Positions 1-10,612 are shown, counted from the first letter of the stretch. The stretch is DNA of 64,000 bases from Lyngbya sp. PCC 8106 (GCF_000169095.1 NZ_AAVU01000035.1:14594-78593); one strand, 5' to 3'. Notes: generated from the sequence alone by a model not told the origin. Translations and numbers: made by a program.

Positions 1-878
1 CAATCTTGCGGTAATACTTTCTGCACTCCCGGAACATCACAAGCACAAACATAAGCATCCGCTGTGATCGTTTCTTGGGTTTCTCCTGAAGCGACAACCA
101 TTCCTGTTACATAGGTTTTGCCCTCTATTTCTGTCGATAGAATCTCTTTAATTCGCCGTCGGGTGTAGATTTTTGCGCCTCGTTCTTCGAGATAATTAAT
201 AATCGGTTTATGAAGATATTCATGGGGCGAACCTTCCAACATTCGCAACACCGAAGCCTCAGTTTTTGCTGCAAAAAATTGAAAAATAGTCAGCATACAC
301 CGGGCGGATATATTTTCCGTATCGATAAAACCCAGTGCATAGGCAATCGGGTTCCACATCCGCTTTAAACTACCTTCTGAACCGCCATGACTGCGGAACC
401 AATCGGCAAAACTAATCCGATCTAATTCTCGAATTATTTTCATCGCCCCCTCAAAGTCTACCAGTCCACGAACGAGAGGACTTGTACCTAAAGCGAGGGC
501 ATTTTTAAACTTATCATAAGACGAAAGCTGAGAGGTCGTAAAAAAGGCTTTGAGTCCGTTAAACGGGGCGCCTGTAATAAAGCGAAAATCTAAACTTCCG
601 GTCATTCCCCCACGGTTAATAAAAGTGTGAGAATGCTCTTTTAACCGTAGGTTTTCAAAGGCTCCTACCTTTTTCATTAAATCAAACAGATGGTAATAAC
701 AACCAAAAAAGACGTGTAATCCCATCTCAACATGATTGCCATCGGGATCAACCCAACTGCCAACTTTACCGCCTACAAAGGGACGAGATTCAAAAATTTC
801 AACTTGGTGTCCAGCCTCGACAAGATCGACGGCTGTGGCCATACCTGCTAAACCTGCTCCAGCGATCGCAACCCGCAT
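1..878 (-). CDS. crtQ: zeta-carotene desaturase, N-terminal part (runs off window)
   Basis: Carotenoid-pathway flavoprotein that converts zeta-carotene to lycopene at the thylakoid or cytoplasmic membrane. Translation of the minus strand begins MRVAIAGAGLAGMATAVDL, a dinucleotide-binding GxGxxG motif for FAD, followed by EIFESRPFVGGKVGSW and GLHVFFGCYYHLFDLMKK, which are typical of the cyanobacterial/plant CrtQ/ZDS type rather than phytoene desaturase. About 292 of an expected ~480 residues are present; the 3' end lies left of the window. I chose the ATG at 876-878; an in-frame ATG at 885-887 would add MGR. The call is from motif recognition; PDS is the nearest alternative. Confidence 0.87.
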   Translation of the reverse strand, partial: MRVAIAGAGLAGMATAVDLVEAGHQVEIFESRPFVGGKVGSWVDPDGNHVEMGLHVFFGCYYHLFDLMKKVGAFENLRLKEHSHTFINRGGMTGSLDFRFITGAPFNGLKAFFTTSQLSSYDKFKNALALGTSPLVRGLVDFEGAMKIIRELDRISFADWFRSHGGSEGSLKRMWNPIAYALGFIDTENISARCMLTIFQFFAAKTEASVLRMLEGSPHEYLHKPIINYLEERGAKIYTRRRIKEILSTEIEGKTYVTGMVVASGETQETITADAYVCACDVPGVQKVLPQD

Positions 879-1237
879 TCTGCCCATCCATAACCTATTG
901 TCTTCACAGATTGTAACAAAAAATGAGAATCTAAACACTCTCGGGCTGGGTCTGGAAAAATCTTTTGTCTGTTCCCCCCAAACCTCCGCGAGAATACTGT
1001 TTCTTTGGAACCCCCTTTCTTGGTACAATTAGAGCCGGGCTTACACCGAAGCGGATTTGTTAGCCAACCCCGATCCCATTTTAGCCGCATAACTCTTGAT
1101 CGTCAGTCAGTTTGAGGTGACTCCGACGCAGTTTACATAAGCATTTGAGCCGATCCGCCTCGTTATTTTTACGGTGGTGTTGCCCTCCAAGAGAATGGTG
1201 TGATAGGATTTACTTAAGTAATCAGGGAACAGTAACA

Positions 1238-1555
1238 GCATTGTTTTGACGCATCTACAGAAGAGCAACTTTAACTGTTTGAGAAATCCAAATTTTGGGA
1301 TAAAGTTTCACAGCTCCCGTTGGATTGATCATTAATATCTGGGATATAAAAGAGCATCAAACCCGCGCATTAATAGATGGGCAATGGCATTGTTTTAACG
1401 CATCTATATATCGGCAATGGCATTGTTAAAGAATCAGACAGTTTGGGACAAATTTACACGATACCCAAGCTAGATCTGTCGTTTTTCTCTGGGATATAAA
1501 AGAGCATCAAACCCGCGCACTAATCAATCAGTAGCGGCATTGTTTGACCCGTCTA
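1238..1555. repeat. three imperfect ~150-bp tandem units in a 0.9-kb intergenic region
   Basis: The gap 879-1801 holds no convincing gene. Inside it a core like GCATTGTTTTGACGCATCTA occurs at 1238-1257, 1387-1406 and (diverged) 1537-1555, spacing 149-150 bp. A 32-bp block starting TCTGGGATATAAAAGAGCAT is identical at 1338-1369 and 1488-1519. The flanking parts of each unit also align loosely. The array lies just upstream of the DUF4347/cadherin/RTX gene and may be regulatory or simply repetitive DNA. The function is unknown. Confidence 0.75.
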
Positions 1556-1801
1556 TTAATCGGCAAAACAATGGCATCGCTTGAGAGAACCACGGCTTTT
1601 TTTGAAAAGCAATGGTGCTGATTCCTTGTGCTTCAAAAAATTGGCGAGTTATACCATTTCTCTAAAGTTGAGATACCGATGGTTTAGCTGAAACCCCTGG
1701 TATATATACTTCTGACTTCTGACTTGGTGACTTTCGCGATCGCGGTATTACCCTTCTTCTGAAAAATTTCTGATTTTTTTTATTCAACGAGAGTGCTACC
1801 C

Positions 1802-1988
1802 ATGTCTCAATTCAATATTTTCAACGGTCCGTCTTTACGCTTGGTTCAGACCATTCAGTTTTCTTCGATTTCTCTCAACCTCCGGAAAACTATTGTTTTT
1901 ATCGATGCCAATGTAGATCGCTATCAATCTCTCTTGGACGAGATCAAATCAGAAATAGAAGTTCAAATCATAGATGGGGATCGAGACG
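1802..1988 (+). pseudogene. DUF4347/cadherin/RTX giant protein, N-terminal fragment
   Basis: From ATG 1802 the reading begins MSQFNIFNGPSLRL, then KTIVFIDANVDRYQSLLDEI and EVQIIDGDRDG. This is the start of a DUF4347 domain, found at the N-terminus of very large cyanobacterial surface or secreted proteins. The frame then enters the terminal hairpin of an IS200/IS605-type element and stops at 2056. The domain should continue for about 80 more residues before the part that resumes at 3464, so the insertion was accompanied by loss of host sequence. A GTG at 1793 is a possible alternative start. Confidence 0.8.
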
Positions 1989-3463
1989 GCAGTCAATTAC
2001 CCCGACCCGCTAACGCTGAGGTCGGGGCTTGTATCTGGACTCCACCTCAACTCTAAGAATCTTTGCAGATTCTTAGCTTTGGTTTCTTCGTCCGACACAT
2101 CGGGGGATACTGACAAAATCCCCGTACTTGCCCAGTCTTGCCGAACAAGCAATGTTCTCATGGCTACATTTCGCGCTCCCACCAAATCAGCATGGAGTGT
2201 ATAGCCACAACACTCACATTTAAAAGTTAGACCCTGATTGGGTCTATTTTTTTTGGAGATATATCCACATCTGGGACACATCTGAGATGTGAACTGGGCT
2301 GGTACTTTTACAGCTAAAGACTGATTCAACACCGCCTTGTAGTCAATGAAGGAATGAAGTTCAGCAAAAGACCACTTCGCTTTATTGCGATTAGCCTTGC
2401 GCTGCTTCTTACTCGCTTTTTTCCCAGATTTAGAACGAGTTCGTTCTCTAATGTGCAAAAGATCCTCTAATCCAATTAAGCTGTGAGGTTGAGTAATCTG
2501 TTTACTGATTTGGTGGTTCACGTCAGAGGTAAACCGTCTCTCTCTGCCAGATAACGCAACTAATCTGCGCGAGGGCTGACCGAGTGCCTTTCCTCTGCAA
2601 GGATTTCCTGGTTTTGTGATAGCGATTAGCTTTATGTCTAATCGCTTTACCAGAAAAGAACTGACTGCTGTTGTCTGTTTTGGCGGACACAGCTAAAAAA
2701 CGTTGCCCGACATCGATACCTTGCACCTGTTTAATGGTGTAGGGGTCGATATCGGGCAAGTCTATTTCTAAGCTGACTAACAAGTAATAGGTTCTCGATC
2801 AAGCAGTATAGTAGATTTTGGCGGAACCAATTTTTGCTCCCTGTTTAATCCAGTCAATGTGCTTGTTGTAGCCAGAATATTTAACAACAATGCGACCTGA
2901 CAGGGTAACTAAACTCACCTGATTATCTTTTTTCCAGGAATAATCTCGTTGGTAATTGAGGGTGCAGGTTCGGGAAGAAAACTTGCAAGGGTGATCTAAC
3001 CCCTTAAACAGTTTCTTCGTCTTCCCGTCTTTAATCGCTTGCTGGTTTTGTTTGAATTTTGTCCACTGCGTTTTGTAGGTTGCACCGACTTGGCGAGGGA
3101 CGTTACACGACATCTGGGCAGGAAGCTTAAATAAATCCCTGATGTCGTAATAGACGAGTTTCTGGAGTTTCGTTCCATTACTCAGTTTGTTGTTGGCGTA
3201 GGCTACCCGAGAAGCGTAGCTCAGTGCATCCCGATAAGCCAAAGTGACCTGTCTCACAGCTTCTTTTTGCTCTGGAGACAGGTCTAATTTTCACTTGGCG
3301 GTCACAACTTGCTTCACAGATAAACCTTCACGAAATGTTTTCTAGCTTAACGAAGGTGAAGCTGAATTGTCAAGTAGCAATTTTCGGGGCATCGAGTCCC
3401 TCAATTGCTGCGCTATTCCTCCCCACGCCGTTTCGCTACGCTTCACTGAGCGTGGGGACTCCC
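1989..3463 (-). mobile_element. IS200/IS605-type element with degraded tnpB (no tnpA)
   Basis: The element disrupts the DUF4347 domain. Its tnpB-distal end (left) carries a hairpin, CCCCGACC at about 1999-2006 pairing with GGTCGGGG at about 2020-2027. Its tnpB-proximal end (right) carries CCCCACGC (3421-3428) pairing with GCGTGGGG (3450-3457). Read on the minus strand, the right end GGGAGTCCCC resembles the GGGATACAAGCCCC end of the other elements in this window. There is no Y1 transposase gene. Boundaries are good to within a few bases on the right and less certain on the left. Confidence 0.75.
1997..3317 (-). pseudogene. tnpB: tnpB (RuvC-like RNA-guided nuclease of IS605 family), broken
   Basis: Reading from a GTG at 3315-3317 gives VKQVVTAK, an in-frame TGA at 3291-3293, then KLDLSPEQKEAVRQVTLAYR. 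A second in-frame TGA lies at 2799-2801. YYLLVSLEIDLPD and the RuvC-I motif GIDVGQRFLAV follow. A frameshift near 2575 separates KGTRSA from RRLVALSGRERRFTSDVNHQ. The final piece holds the RuvC-II glutamate (IGLEDL), a Cys4 zinc finger (CPRCGY, CECCGY) and the RuvC-III part ADLVGARN. The catalytic residues remain visible, but two nonsense codons and one frameshift make this a pseudogene. The last codons overlap the terminal hairpin, where related elements encode their guide (omega/re) RNA. Confidence 0.9.
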
Positions 3464-6400
3464 GCGCTTTCGTTGAACGGTTCGCCAAACTGACCGCAGC
3501 AGAGGTGTACGCATCAAATACCGTCGTGGGTTCGCCCGAACGGGGTGGAAGTTGGCAACTGACAAGCGTTGCAGGAACGGGAAACATCGACCTCTCGCGT
3601 TTGGCGTTTTCTTCCAAAGTGTTGGCAGAATATCCAGGTGTGTTCGCGCAAACGATCAATCCAACGGGAGGCGCAGAGGGTAGCGAAGGCTTGGAAATAA
3701 CGATCAATGACGACGGAACCTTCCAAGTTGTCCGAGACGGTTCAGAACAGATTTCCGCATTTAAGACGAGTGTCGGAATCGCTTTTGCGGTGGGGGACAC
3801 GACCTATATCGGCAACAACCCAAGCGGGGAAAGCGGCGATTTTAACGATAACCCCTTGCTACGGTTGCTCGATCAATCCGAGGTCTCCGGTGGGGGAACC
3901 GCAGATAACCCATACGCGGTGACAACCACCCTGTACACGGATATCAATGAAAACGGCAGCTACGACCCGGCTACAGAGTTTCAGATTGAATGGGTCGCCA
4001 GCTACGTCGCTCCCAACGATTTCTTCTCCAACGGGTTTAACGTTACCGCTCCTGCGGGAAACAACCGCGAGATCAAGCTCTATCAACACTTTGATTCGCA
4101 ACTCGGAGATAACGACGAAGGGCCTGCCTACGGCTTAACAGATTCAAATACTGCGATGGAAAGCCGCAACGAAAATCCGAAGTTCATCGGGGTACGGCAA
4201 AACGCAGGAGAAGAAAATGAAATCGTTATGGGATTTGCCGAAAACGAACCCGAATTTTCCCAGTGGTTCTCAGGTGATTATAGCTCGCCTTATGCTCTGA
4301 TCGACAACGGGGGCAATCTCAACAACAACTTTAATTCAACCTCCGCAACAGATAATGGTGTTGCCATTCAGTACAACCTCGGACGTCTAACCGAAACGGA
4401 GACCATCTCCAACTTTGTTACTTTCTCTTCCGGGGGGGCGACGGAACTGGCTTCCAACAACCTCCCGACCATCACCTCGCCAGCAACGGTAAACGTCAGC
4501 GAAAATACCACCACCGTCACCACCATCACCGCCACCGATGACGACGGCGACCCCCTCACCTACTCGCTCCGGGGTGCAGATCGCTCCCTATTTAACATTA
4601 ATTCCACCACCGGACAGATCAGCTTTGTCAACCCTCCCGACTTTGAAAATCCGGGGGATAGAGACGGCGATAACGTTTATACCTTGCGAGTCACCGTCGA
4701 TGATGGCAGGGGTTCAACCAGTCAAAACTTAGAAATTACCGTCACCGACGTTGATGACGACATCCCCGCCAACAACCTCCCGACCATCACCTCGCCAGCA
4801 ACGGTAAACGTCAACGAAAATACCACCACCGTCACCACCATCACCGCCACCGATGGCGACGGCGACACTCCCAGCTACTCGCTCACCGGCGGTGCAGATC
4901 GCTCCCGGTTTAACATTAATTCCACTACCGGACAGATCAGCTTTGTCAACCCTCCCGACTTTGAAAATCCGGGGGATACAGACGGCGATAACGTTTACCA
5001 GTTGGAAGTTAGCGTCGATGATGGCAACGGCGGAAACGTCACTCAACCCTTAGAAATTACCGTCACCGACGTTGATGACGACATCCCCGCCAACAATATC
5101 CCGAACATCACCTCGCCAGCAACGGTAAACGTCAACGAAAACAGCAACACGGTGATCACAATTACCGTCACCGATGGCGACGGCGACACTCCCAGCTACT
5201 CGCTCACCGGCGGTGCAGATCGCTCCCGGTTTAACATTAATTCCACTACCGGACAGATCAGCTTTGTCAACCCTCCCGACTTTGAAAATCCGGGGGATAC
5301 AGACGGCGATAACGTTTACCAGTTGGAAGTTAGCGTCGATGATGGCAACGGCGGAAACGTCACTCAACCCTTAGAAATTACCGTCACCGACGTTGATGAC
5401 GACATCCCCGCCAACAATATCCCGACCATCACCTCGCCAGCAACGGTAAACGTCAACGAAAACAGCAACACGGTGATCACAATTACCGCCACCGATGGCG
5501 ACGGCGACACTCCCAGCTACTCGCTCACCGGCGGTGCAGATCGCTCCCGGTTTAACATTAATTCCACTACCGGACAGATCAGCTTTGTCAACCCTCCCGA
5601 CTTTGAAAATCCGGGGGATACAGACGGCGATAACGTTTACCAGTTGGAAGTTAGCGTCGATGATGGCAACGGCGGAAACGTCACTCAACCCTTAGAAATT
5701 ACCGTCACCGACGTTGATGACGACATCCCCGCCAACAATATCCCGAACATCACCTCGCCAGCAACGGTAAACGTCAACGAAAACAGCAACACGGTGATCA
5801 CAATTACCGTCACCGATGGCGACGGCGACACTCCCAGCTACTCGCTCACCGGCGGTGCAGATCGCTCCCGGTTTAACATTAATTCCACTACCGGACAGAT
5901 CAGCTTTGTCAACCCTCCCGACTTTGAAAATCCGGGGGATACAGACGGCGATAACGTTTACCAGTTGGAAGTTAGCGTCGATGATGGCAACGGCGGAAAC
6001 GTCACTCAACCCTTAGAAATTACCGTCACCGACGTTGATGAAGCTCCCACAATTTCCGGTACTCCGGCTATCAGCGTCGATGAGGATAGTCCTTACACCT
6101 TTACACCCGTTTTTAGCGATCCAGACGGCGATACTCCCAGTTTTTCCATCGCCAACCAACCCAATTGGGCTATCTTTAACAGTACAACCGGAGAACTATC
6201 GGGAACCCCAACCGACGGCGATGTGGGTATCACCGAAAATATCATCATCAGCGTTACCGACGGAAGCACAAGCGTTGCACTGCCTCCGTTCAACCTGACC
6301 GTCAATGATATTCGCGAACCCGAACCCGTTCAACCCCCGCAACAAAACCAGTCCCCAACCGCAACCGATGAAAATGTAAATGCTCCTTTTGAAACCCCGA

Positions 6401-6543
6401 TCGAGTTTAACCTCACTGATAACATTACCGATCCGGATGAAAACGTTGACCTGACCCAAATAGACCTCGATCCGGCAACTCCGGAACTCGACCGGGAGAT
6501 CGTTTTACCCGGGGGAACCTTTGCCGTTAACGATCAAGGTCAA
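3464..6543 (+). pseudogene. DUF4347/cadherin/RTX giant protein, middle fragment
   Basis: Host coding resumes with AFVERFAKLTAAEVYASNTV and GSPERGGSWQL, the recognisable C-terminal part of DUF4347. It continues through a ~290-residue region and then five cadherin-like repeats (ITSPATVNVNEN, FENPGDTDGDNVYQLEVSV) from about 4447 to 6051. Further Ig-like/dystroglycan-type segments follow. The repeats are Asp/Asn rich, as expected for Ca-binding extracellular repeats. The open frame continues to a stop at 6612, but only through an inserted element that starts at 6544. No start codon of its own is credible. Confidence 0.85.
4447..6051 (+). repeat. five tandem 321-bp (107-residue) cadherin-like repeats
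   Basis: Units begin at about 4447, 4768, 5089, 5410 and 5731, each 321 bp apart. Unit 1 is the most diverged and unit 2 is intermediate. Units 3 to 5 are nearly identical. Units 3 and 5 look identical to each other, while unit 4 differs at a few codons (PTITS for PNITS, ITATD for ITVTD). This suggests recent duplication of a two-unit, 642-bp block by unequal recombination or slippage. Confidence 0.92.
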
Positions 6544-6878
6544 TTGACATACTCCCCGCTCGTTTACGAGCGGGGATTCTTGACACTTCAACGAGTCCTG
6601 CTACCAAGGTAGTCTTACAGTCCCTCTATGTCCGTTTAGAGTCTCCCAATGCCCTATGGCGACTAATATGTATCGTTTTTTTTTGAAATATTAACAATAC
6701 TTTTCGCTTTGCTTCCAGGTTGGATTTTTAACCATTGCCCTTCGGTCTTTCCCTATTACTGGAGCAGTCCCGGTTTCAACTCTGATCTGATGAGTATATA
6801 TCGCTGCACTCTTAGGTGGGGATTTCAACCACTTAAATTATCGCACAAGCCGTCCTAAAAGAACGGGGCTTGTATCCC
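6544..6878 (-). mobile_element. 335-bp non-autonomous IS200/IS605-like element (MITE)
   Basis: Inserted in the cadherin/RTX gene. Read on the minus strand it starts GGGATACAAGCCCCGTTC with a hairpin (GCCGTCC/ACGGGGC region, 6849-6875). It ends with a hairpin CCCCGCTCG...CGAGCGGGG (6553-6573) followed by AGTATGTCAA. The 351-bp element at 17317-17667 has the same ends. It has no gene. Deleting exactly 6544-6878 joins codon CAA to codon AAT and restores the frame as VNDQGQ-NFSVTFNP, which fits the repeat family. That supports both boundaries. Confidence 0.85.
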
Positions 6879-9020
6879 AATTTCTCGGTCACCTTTAACC
6901 CGGCCAATAACTTTAGCGGTGTTGTCACCCTTCCCTACACCGTAGCCGACCGGTCGGGAGCAACTTCTCAACCCGCCAATATTTCCGTTACCGTCAGTCC
7001 CGACTCCAACCAACCGCCTACAGCCGAGGACGTTGAAAATACATCCATTCTCAACAACAGCCCCGCCATTCCTTTACCGTTGTCTGCGGCGAACTTTGCC
7101 GACCCCGATGGTACAGTAGAACGGATTAACTTTTCAATACCCAACTCCGGACAAGGTACACTGTTGCTCGATGGTGTGGCGGTAACAGACCCCGCTGGGG
7201 TTCAACGGTTAACCCCAGATCAACTCGATAACCTCAGCTTCCAACCCAATAGCGGGTTTGTCGGAAACGTCACCTTTACTTACACCGTGACAGACGATGA
7301 TGGCGCTAATTCTAACGTAGCTAATATCACCATTCCCGTTAGCGCCTTCTCCGTTCCCACCCTTCCCCCAACTCCCTCTATTCCCCCAACCACCCCTGAA
7401 CCTTTTGAACCCCCCGCTAATTTACCGCCTGTCGTCGAAGATCAAATCACGACTGTTCCCAATGACGGAAATCGTTTTCCAGTCCCCCCGTTAAAAGGGA
7501 ATGACCGAGATGGTCGGGTTAATTTCTACACCATCACCGAATTACCCCCGAATGGTACTCTGTTTCTCAATGGCGAAGAAATCACCAGCTTAGAACAAGT
7601 TCGGCGTCTAACCCCCTCTCAAGCTGAACAACTGAGCTTTGAACCCAATCCGAATTTTACAGGAGAAATTCGCTTCTCTTACACCGCCACCGATGATGAC
7701 GATACGGTTTCTAACGTGGGGACTGTACGCCTGACGTTGGAAGAGGACAGTTCAATTCCTCGGGGTGAACCCATTGATGATGGCGGTTGTGACTGTCCTC
7801 CTTTGCCTGAGTTTGGTACTGTTCCCCTACCCGAACGTTTAAATTTGACTCCGAGTCTGTTTAATGCCTTCGATAACGTTATTGATGGCAGTGATAACGC
7901 TGATGATATCGTCGCCGGTTCGCTCGGTAGTGATGTGGTGTTTGCCTTTGGGGGAGATGACCGCATTGAAGCTTTTGACGGCAACGATACGATGTATGGC
8001 GGTGTTGGTAATGACCTCCAATTTGGCAACCAAGGTAACGATTTTATCCTGGGAGGAGACGGTCGGGACACCCTGATCGGTACTGAAGGCAATAACGGCT
8101 TGGCAGCGTCGGCTAATGTTGAGGATAATGATACCCTTCACGGTCACGGCAATGATGATTTAATGCAAGGTGGCCCCGGTGCTGACCTGATGTTTAGCGG
8201 CAAGCAAGATGACTTCGCCTTCGGGGGCAAAAACGATGATATGATTTTCGGAGATCAAGGTAATGACACCCTGCACGGCGATCAGGGCAATGACACTCTT
8301 ATTGGTGATACCCTTGATGAAAGCGAGATCGAATCTGAACGCGGTCTGAGTGGGATGATTGATTTGCTCTGGGGGGGGGCCGGTGATGATTTCATCAATG
8401 GCGGTCGCAGTAATGATACCCTCAGCGGTGGGGTTGGAAATGATACCGTTCGCGGCGGGAAAGAGGATGATCTCATCTACGGTGAAGCCGGCGATGACCT
8501 GATGTACGGGGATTTGGGCAATGACCAACTCTGCGGCAACGAGGGCAACGACACCCTCTACGGCGATATCAACGATAACCAAACCATTAGTGATGCCCCC
8601 GGGCGGGATACCATTTGTGGCGGTAGCGGCAATGATATGTTGTTTGGCGATCGAGACCAAGATCGCCTTTGCGGGGGAGAAGACGGCGATACTCTCTACG
8701 GCGGTTCCGGGGAAGATACCCTCGCCGGAGAACAGGGGGATGATTGGTTGTTCGGCGATGAAGGCGATGACCTGATTTCTGGCGGAACGGGTCGCGATCG
8801 CTTTATTCTCTTCTCCGGTGGCGGTACGGACACCATCCAGGATTTCCAACTCGCTCAGGACTCGATCGCTTTGGGCGGCGGTTTAAGCTTTGAAGCGTTA
8901 ACCCTGACTCAAGATGGAACCTCAACTGTGATCGGTCTCGACGGCCAGCAGTTGGCGATTCTCAACGATGTACAGGCGAGCGCTTTGAGCGAAACTAACT
9001 TTACAGCTTTTGTCGGCTAG
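6879..9020 (+). pseudogene. DUF4347/cadherin/RTX giant protein, C-terminal fragment with RTX repeats
   Basis: After the 335-bp element the frame continues with NFSVTFNPANNFSGVVTLPY, then two more tandem-Ig/cadherin-like segments (FADPDGTVERINFS, GNDRDGRVNFYTI). A Pro-rich linker follows, then from about 7860 a long block of RTX nonapeptides (GGxGNDxLxG, for example GGVGNDTVRGG and GDQGNDTLHGD). The end, FTAFVG, follows a typical RTX C-terminal cap (DRFILFSGGGTDTIQDFQL). RTX blocks bind Ca2+ and usually mark type I secretion. No usable start exists in this piece, so it is probably silent unless the upstream insertions excise. Confidence 0.88.
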
Positions 9021-9221
9021 TCTGTTGTGCCATCTTTGATCTCTAAACGGCGACCGTCAGATCAAAGGCGATCGCCGTTGTCTTGGAATTTCATCCGCTT
9101 CTTAATTGAATTCTGTCTTGATTTTCAGCCGTATATAAAAATATTTAGATCGCCCGTCAAAACCATCGCCAACTTCTCCGTGAAAATACTGAAATTAAAA
9201 TGCGCGGAGATACAAACAAAA

Positions 9222-9309
9222 TAGTGACCAGTTTGACAGTGACCAGTTTTTCAGTGACCCGTGACCCGTGAAGAGTACACACTGATAACTGATAACTGAT
9301 AACTGATAA
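9222..9309. repeat. short tandem repeats in gap 9021-9352
   Basis: Two copies of AGTGACCAGTTT (9222-9233, 9238-9249) and a third partial copy precede four perfect copies of the heptamer CTGATAA (9282-9309). Such short tandem repeats are common between cyanobacterial genes (STRR type). I see no gene in the remaining part of this 330-bp gap. Confidence 0.8.
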
Positions 9310-9352
9310 CTAACTGCCTGTTGCCTCTTTCCTCCCTACTCCCTGCATCTTC

Positions 9353-10612
9353 TCAACTGTCGAGTCGGGGAAGTTCGAGGGTAAAGGTAGAACCCACTCC
9401 GACGATACTTGTGGCCCGCACATAGCCTTGATGGGCTTCGACAATTTGTTTAACGATCGCCAACCCCAAGCCAAAGCCGCCTGTTTTGCGGGTTCGGGCT
9501 TGATCGACCCGATAAAAGCGATCAAAAATATGGGGTAAATCTTTGGGCGGAATACCCATTCCGGTGTCTGTTACCGTAATCATTACCCAACGGGATTCAT
9601 AGATTAATTTTAGGCTGATTGTTCCTCCCGAATTTGTATATTTAAAAGCATTATTGAGAAGATTTTCAATGGCTTGACGCAGTAACTCGGGTTCGGCGCG
9701 AATTAAAATAGACTGTTGGGGAAGTTGAGTCAAAAAGATGAAATTTTGGTCTAAGGCTAAGTCTTGATAAAATGTTGCTAAATCCGTCAAAATTTGAACG
9801 ATATTAACGGTTGGCAATAACTCGGGATTGAGTTTACCTTCGTGACGGGCTAACAGCAATAAATGACCGATTAAAACTGTCATTGATTTGGTTAAATTAA
9901 CGATTTTTTCTAGGCGTTGGCGGGGAATTTCATCGCAAGTTGGGGCGAGTAAACCGACTTGGGCGTTGCTGAGAATGGCGGCTAAAGGGGCGCGTAATTC
10001 GTGGGAAGCATCGGCGGTAAATCGGCTTTGGGCTTCGTAAGATTGACGAATGGGTTGCATTGCCATTCCGCCCAACAACCAACCGGTTAAACCAATAATT
10101 CCCAACGTGATCGGCACTCCAATACTTAAAAATAAACGCAGGGTGTTTATGGTGTTTTCTAAGGGTTCTAGGGAGGTTGCGACTTGCAAATAGCCGATCA
10201 GTATTTGATTGTGTATGACAGCGAGGGTTAATTCTCTGACTTGAATATTTTGATAAATCGTTAAGCTTTTAAAGCCGGAATTTAAGCGGATAGTTTCGGT
10301 GGGTGTTTCTCCAACAAACTGAACCAGTTTCCCTTCTCGATTGTACCAGCGAACATATTTTAATTCATTGCCAAACCCGGAATTATTCCGCAACATTAAT
10401 AGGTTTTCAAATTCTAGTTTGGGTTGGGCTTGGCGGGTGTTCAATTCAACCGTTGAAGCGAGGGCGTTGGTTCGATCATATAACGCACTATCGAGCGATC
10501 GCAGTTGGTGGCGAGTTTCGATATAATAAATAAAATGGGCAAATAGAATTAAAATTCCCCCCATTGACCAAGTAAACCAACGGGCTAAATTCCGACGACT
10601 TTGACTAAACAT
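9353..10612 (-). CDS. rppB: RppB-like sensor histidine kinase
   Basis: 419-residue membrane sensor kinase. There is an N-terminal membrane segment (WSMGGILILFAHFIYYI), a periplasmic sensor region to about residue 165, a second membrane segment (LFLSIGVPITLGIIGLTGWLLGG), the HisKA box TADASHELRAPLAAIL with the phospho-accepting His, and a HATPase_c domain (NLLNNAFKYT, DTGMGIPPKDLPHIF, GFGLGLAIVK). Together with the overlapping regulator upstream it matches the cyanobacterial RppA/RppB (NrsR/NrsS) type, linked in Synechocystis to redox and nickel responses. The signal sensed here is not known. Its start overlaps the end of the regulator gene by 8 bp, so the two are co-translated. Confidence 0.85.
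   Translation of the reverse strand: MFSQSRRNLARWFTWSMGGILILFAHFIYYIETRHQLRSLDSALYDRTNALASTVELNTRQAQPKLEFENLLMLRNNSGFGNELKYVRWYNREGKLVQFVGETPTETIRLNSGFKSLTIYQNIQVRELTLAVIHNQILIGYLQVATSLEPLENTINTLRLFLSIGVPITLGIIGLTGWLLGGMAMQPIRQSYEAQSRFTADASHELRAPLAAILSNAQVGLLAPTCDEIPRQRLEKIVNLTKSMTVLIGHLLLLARHEGKLNPELLPTVNIVQILTDLATFYQDLALDQNFIFLTQLPQQSILIRAEPELLRQAIENLLNNAFKYTNSGGTISLKLIYESRWVMITVTDTGMGIPPKDLPHIFDRFYRVDQARTRKTGGFGLGLAIVKQIVEAHQGYVRATSIVGVGSTFTLELPRLDS

Noticed and set aside
736..1090. Open frames on both strands over the start of crtQ
   Set aside because: Overlap the crtQ coding start or its upstream region; no recognisable protein.
4729..6009. Four 105-codon antisense frames and several 66-codon sense-strand frames at 321-bp steps
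   Set aside because: Off-frame copies inside the cadherin repeats.
8160..8849. 229-codon antisense frame opposite the RTX repeats
   Set aside because: Product of the repeated GGxGNDxL codons read backwards; no start context.
9027..9224. 65-codon frame after the RTX gene
   Set aside because: Random-looking AT-rich translation with no start signal.
9282..9309. Possible CRISPR-like repeat
   Set aside because: CTGATAA heptamers are directly adjacent with no spacers; no cas gene in the window.
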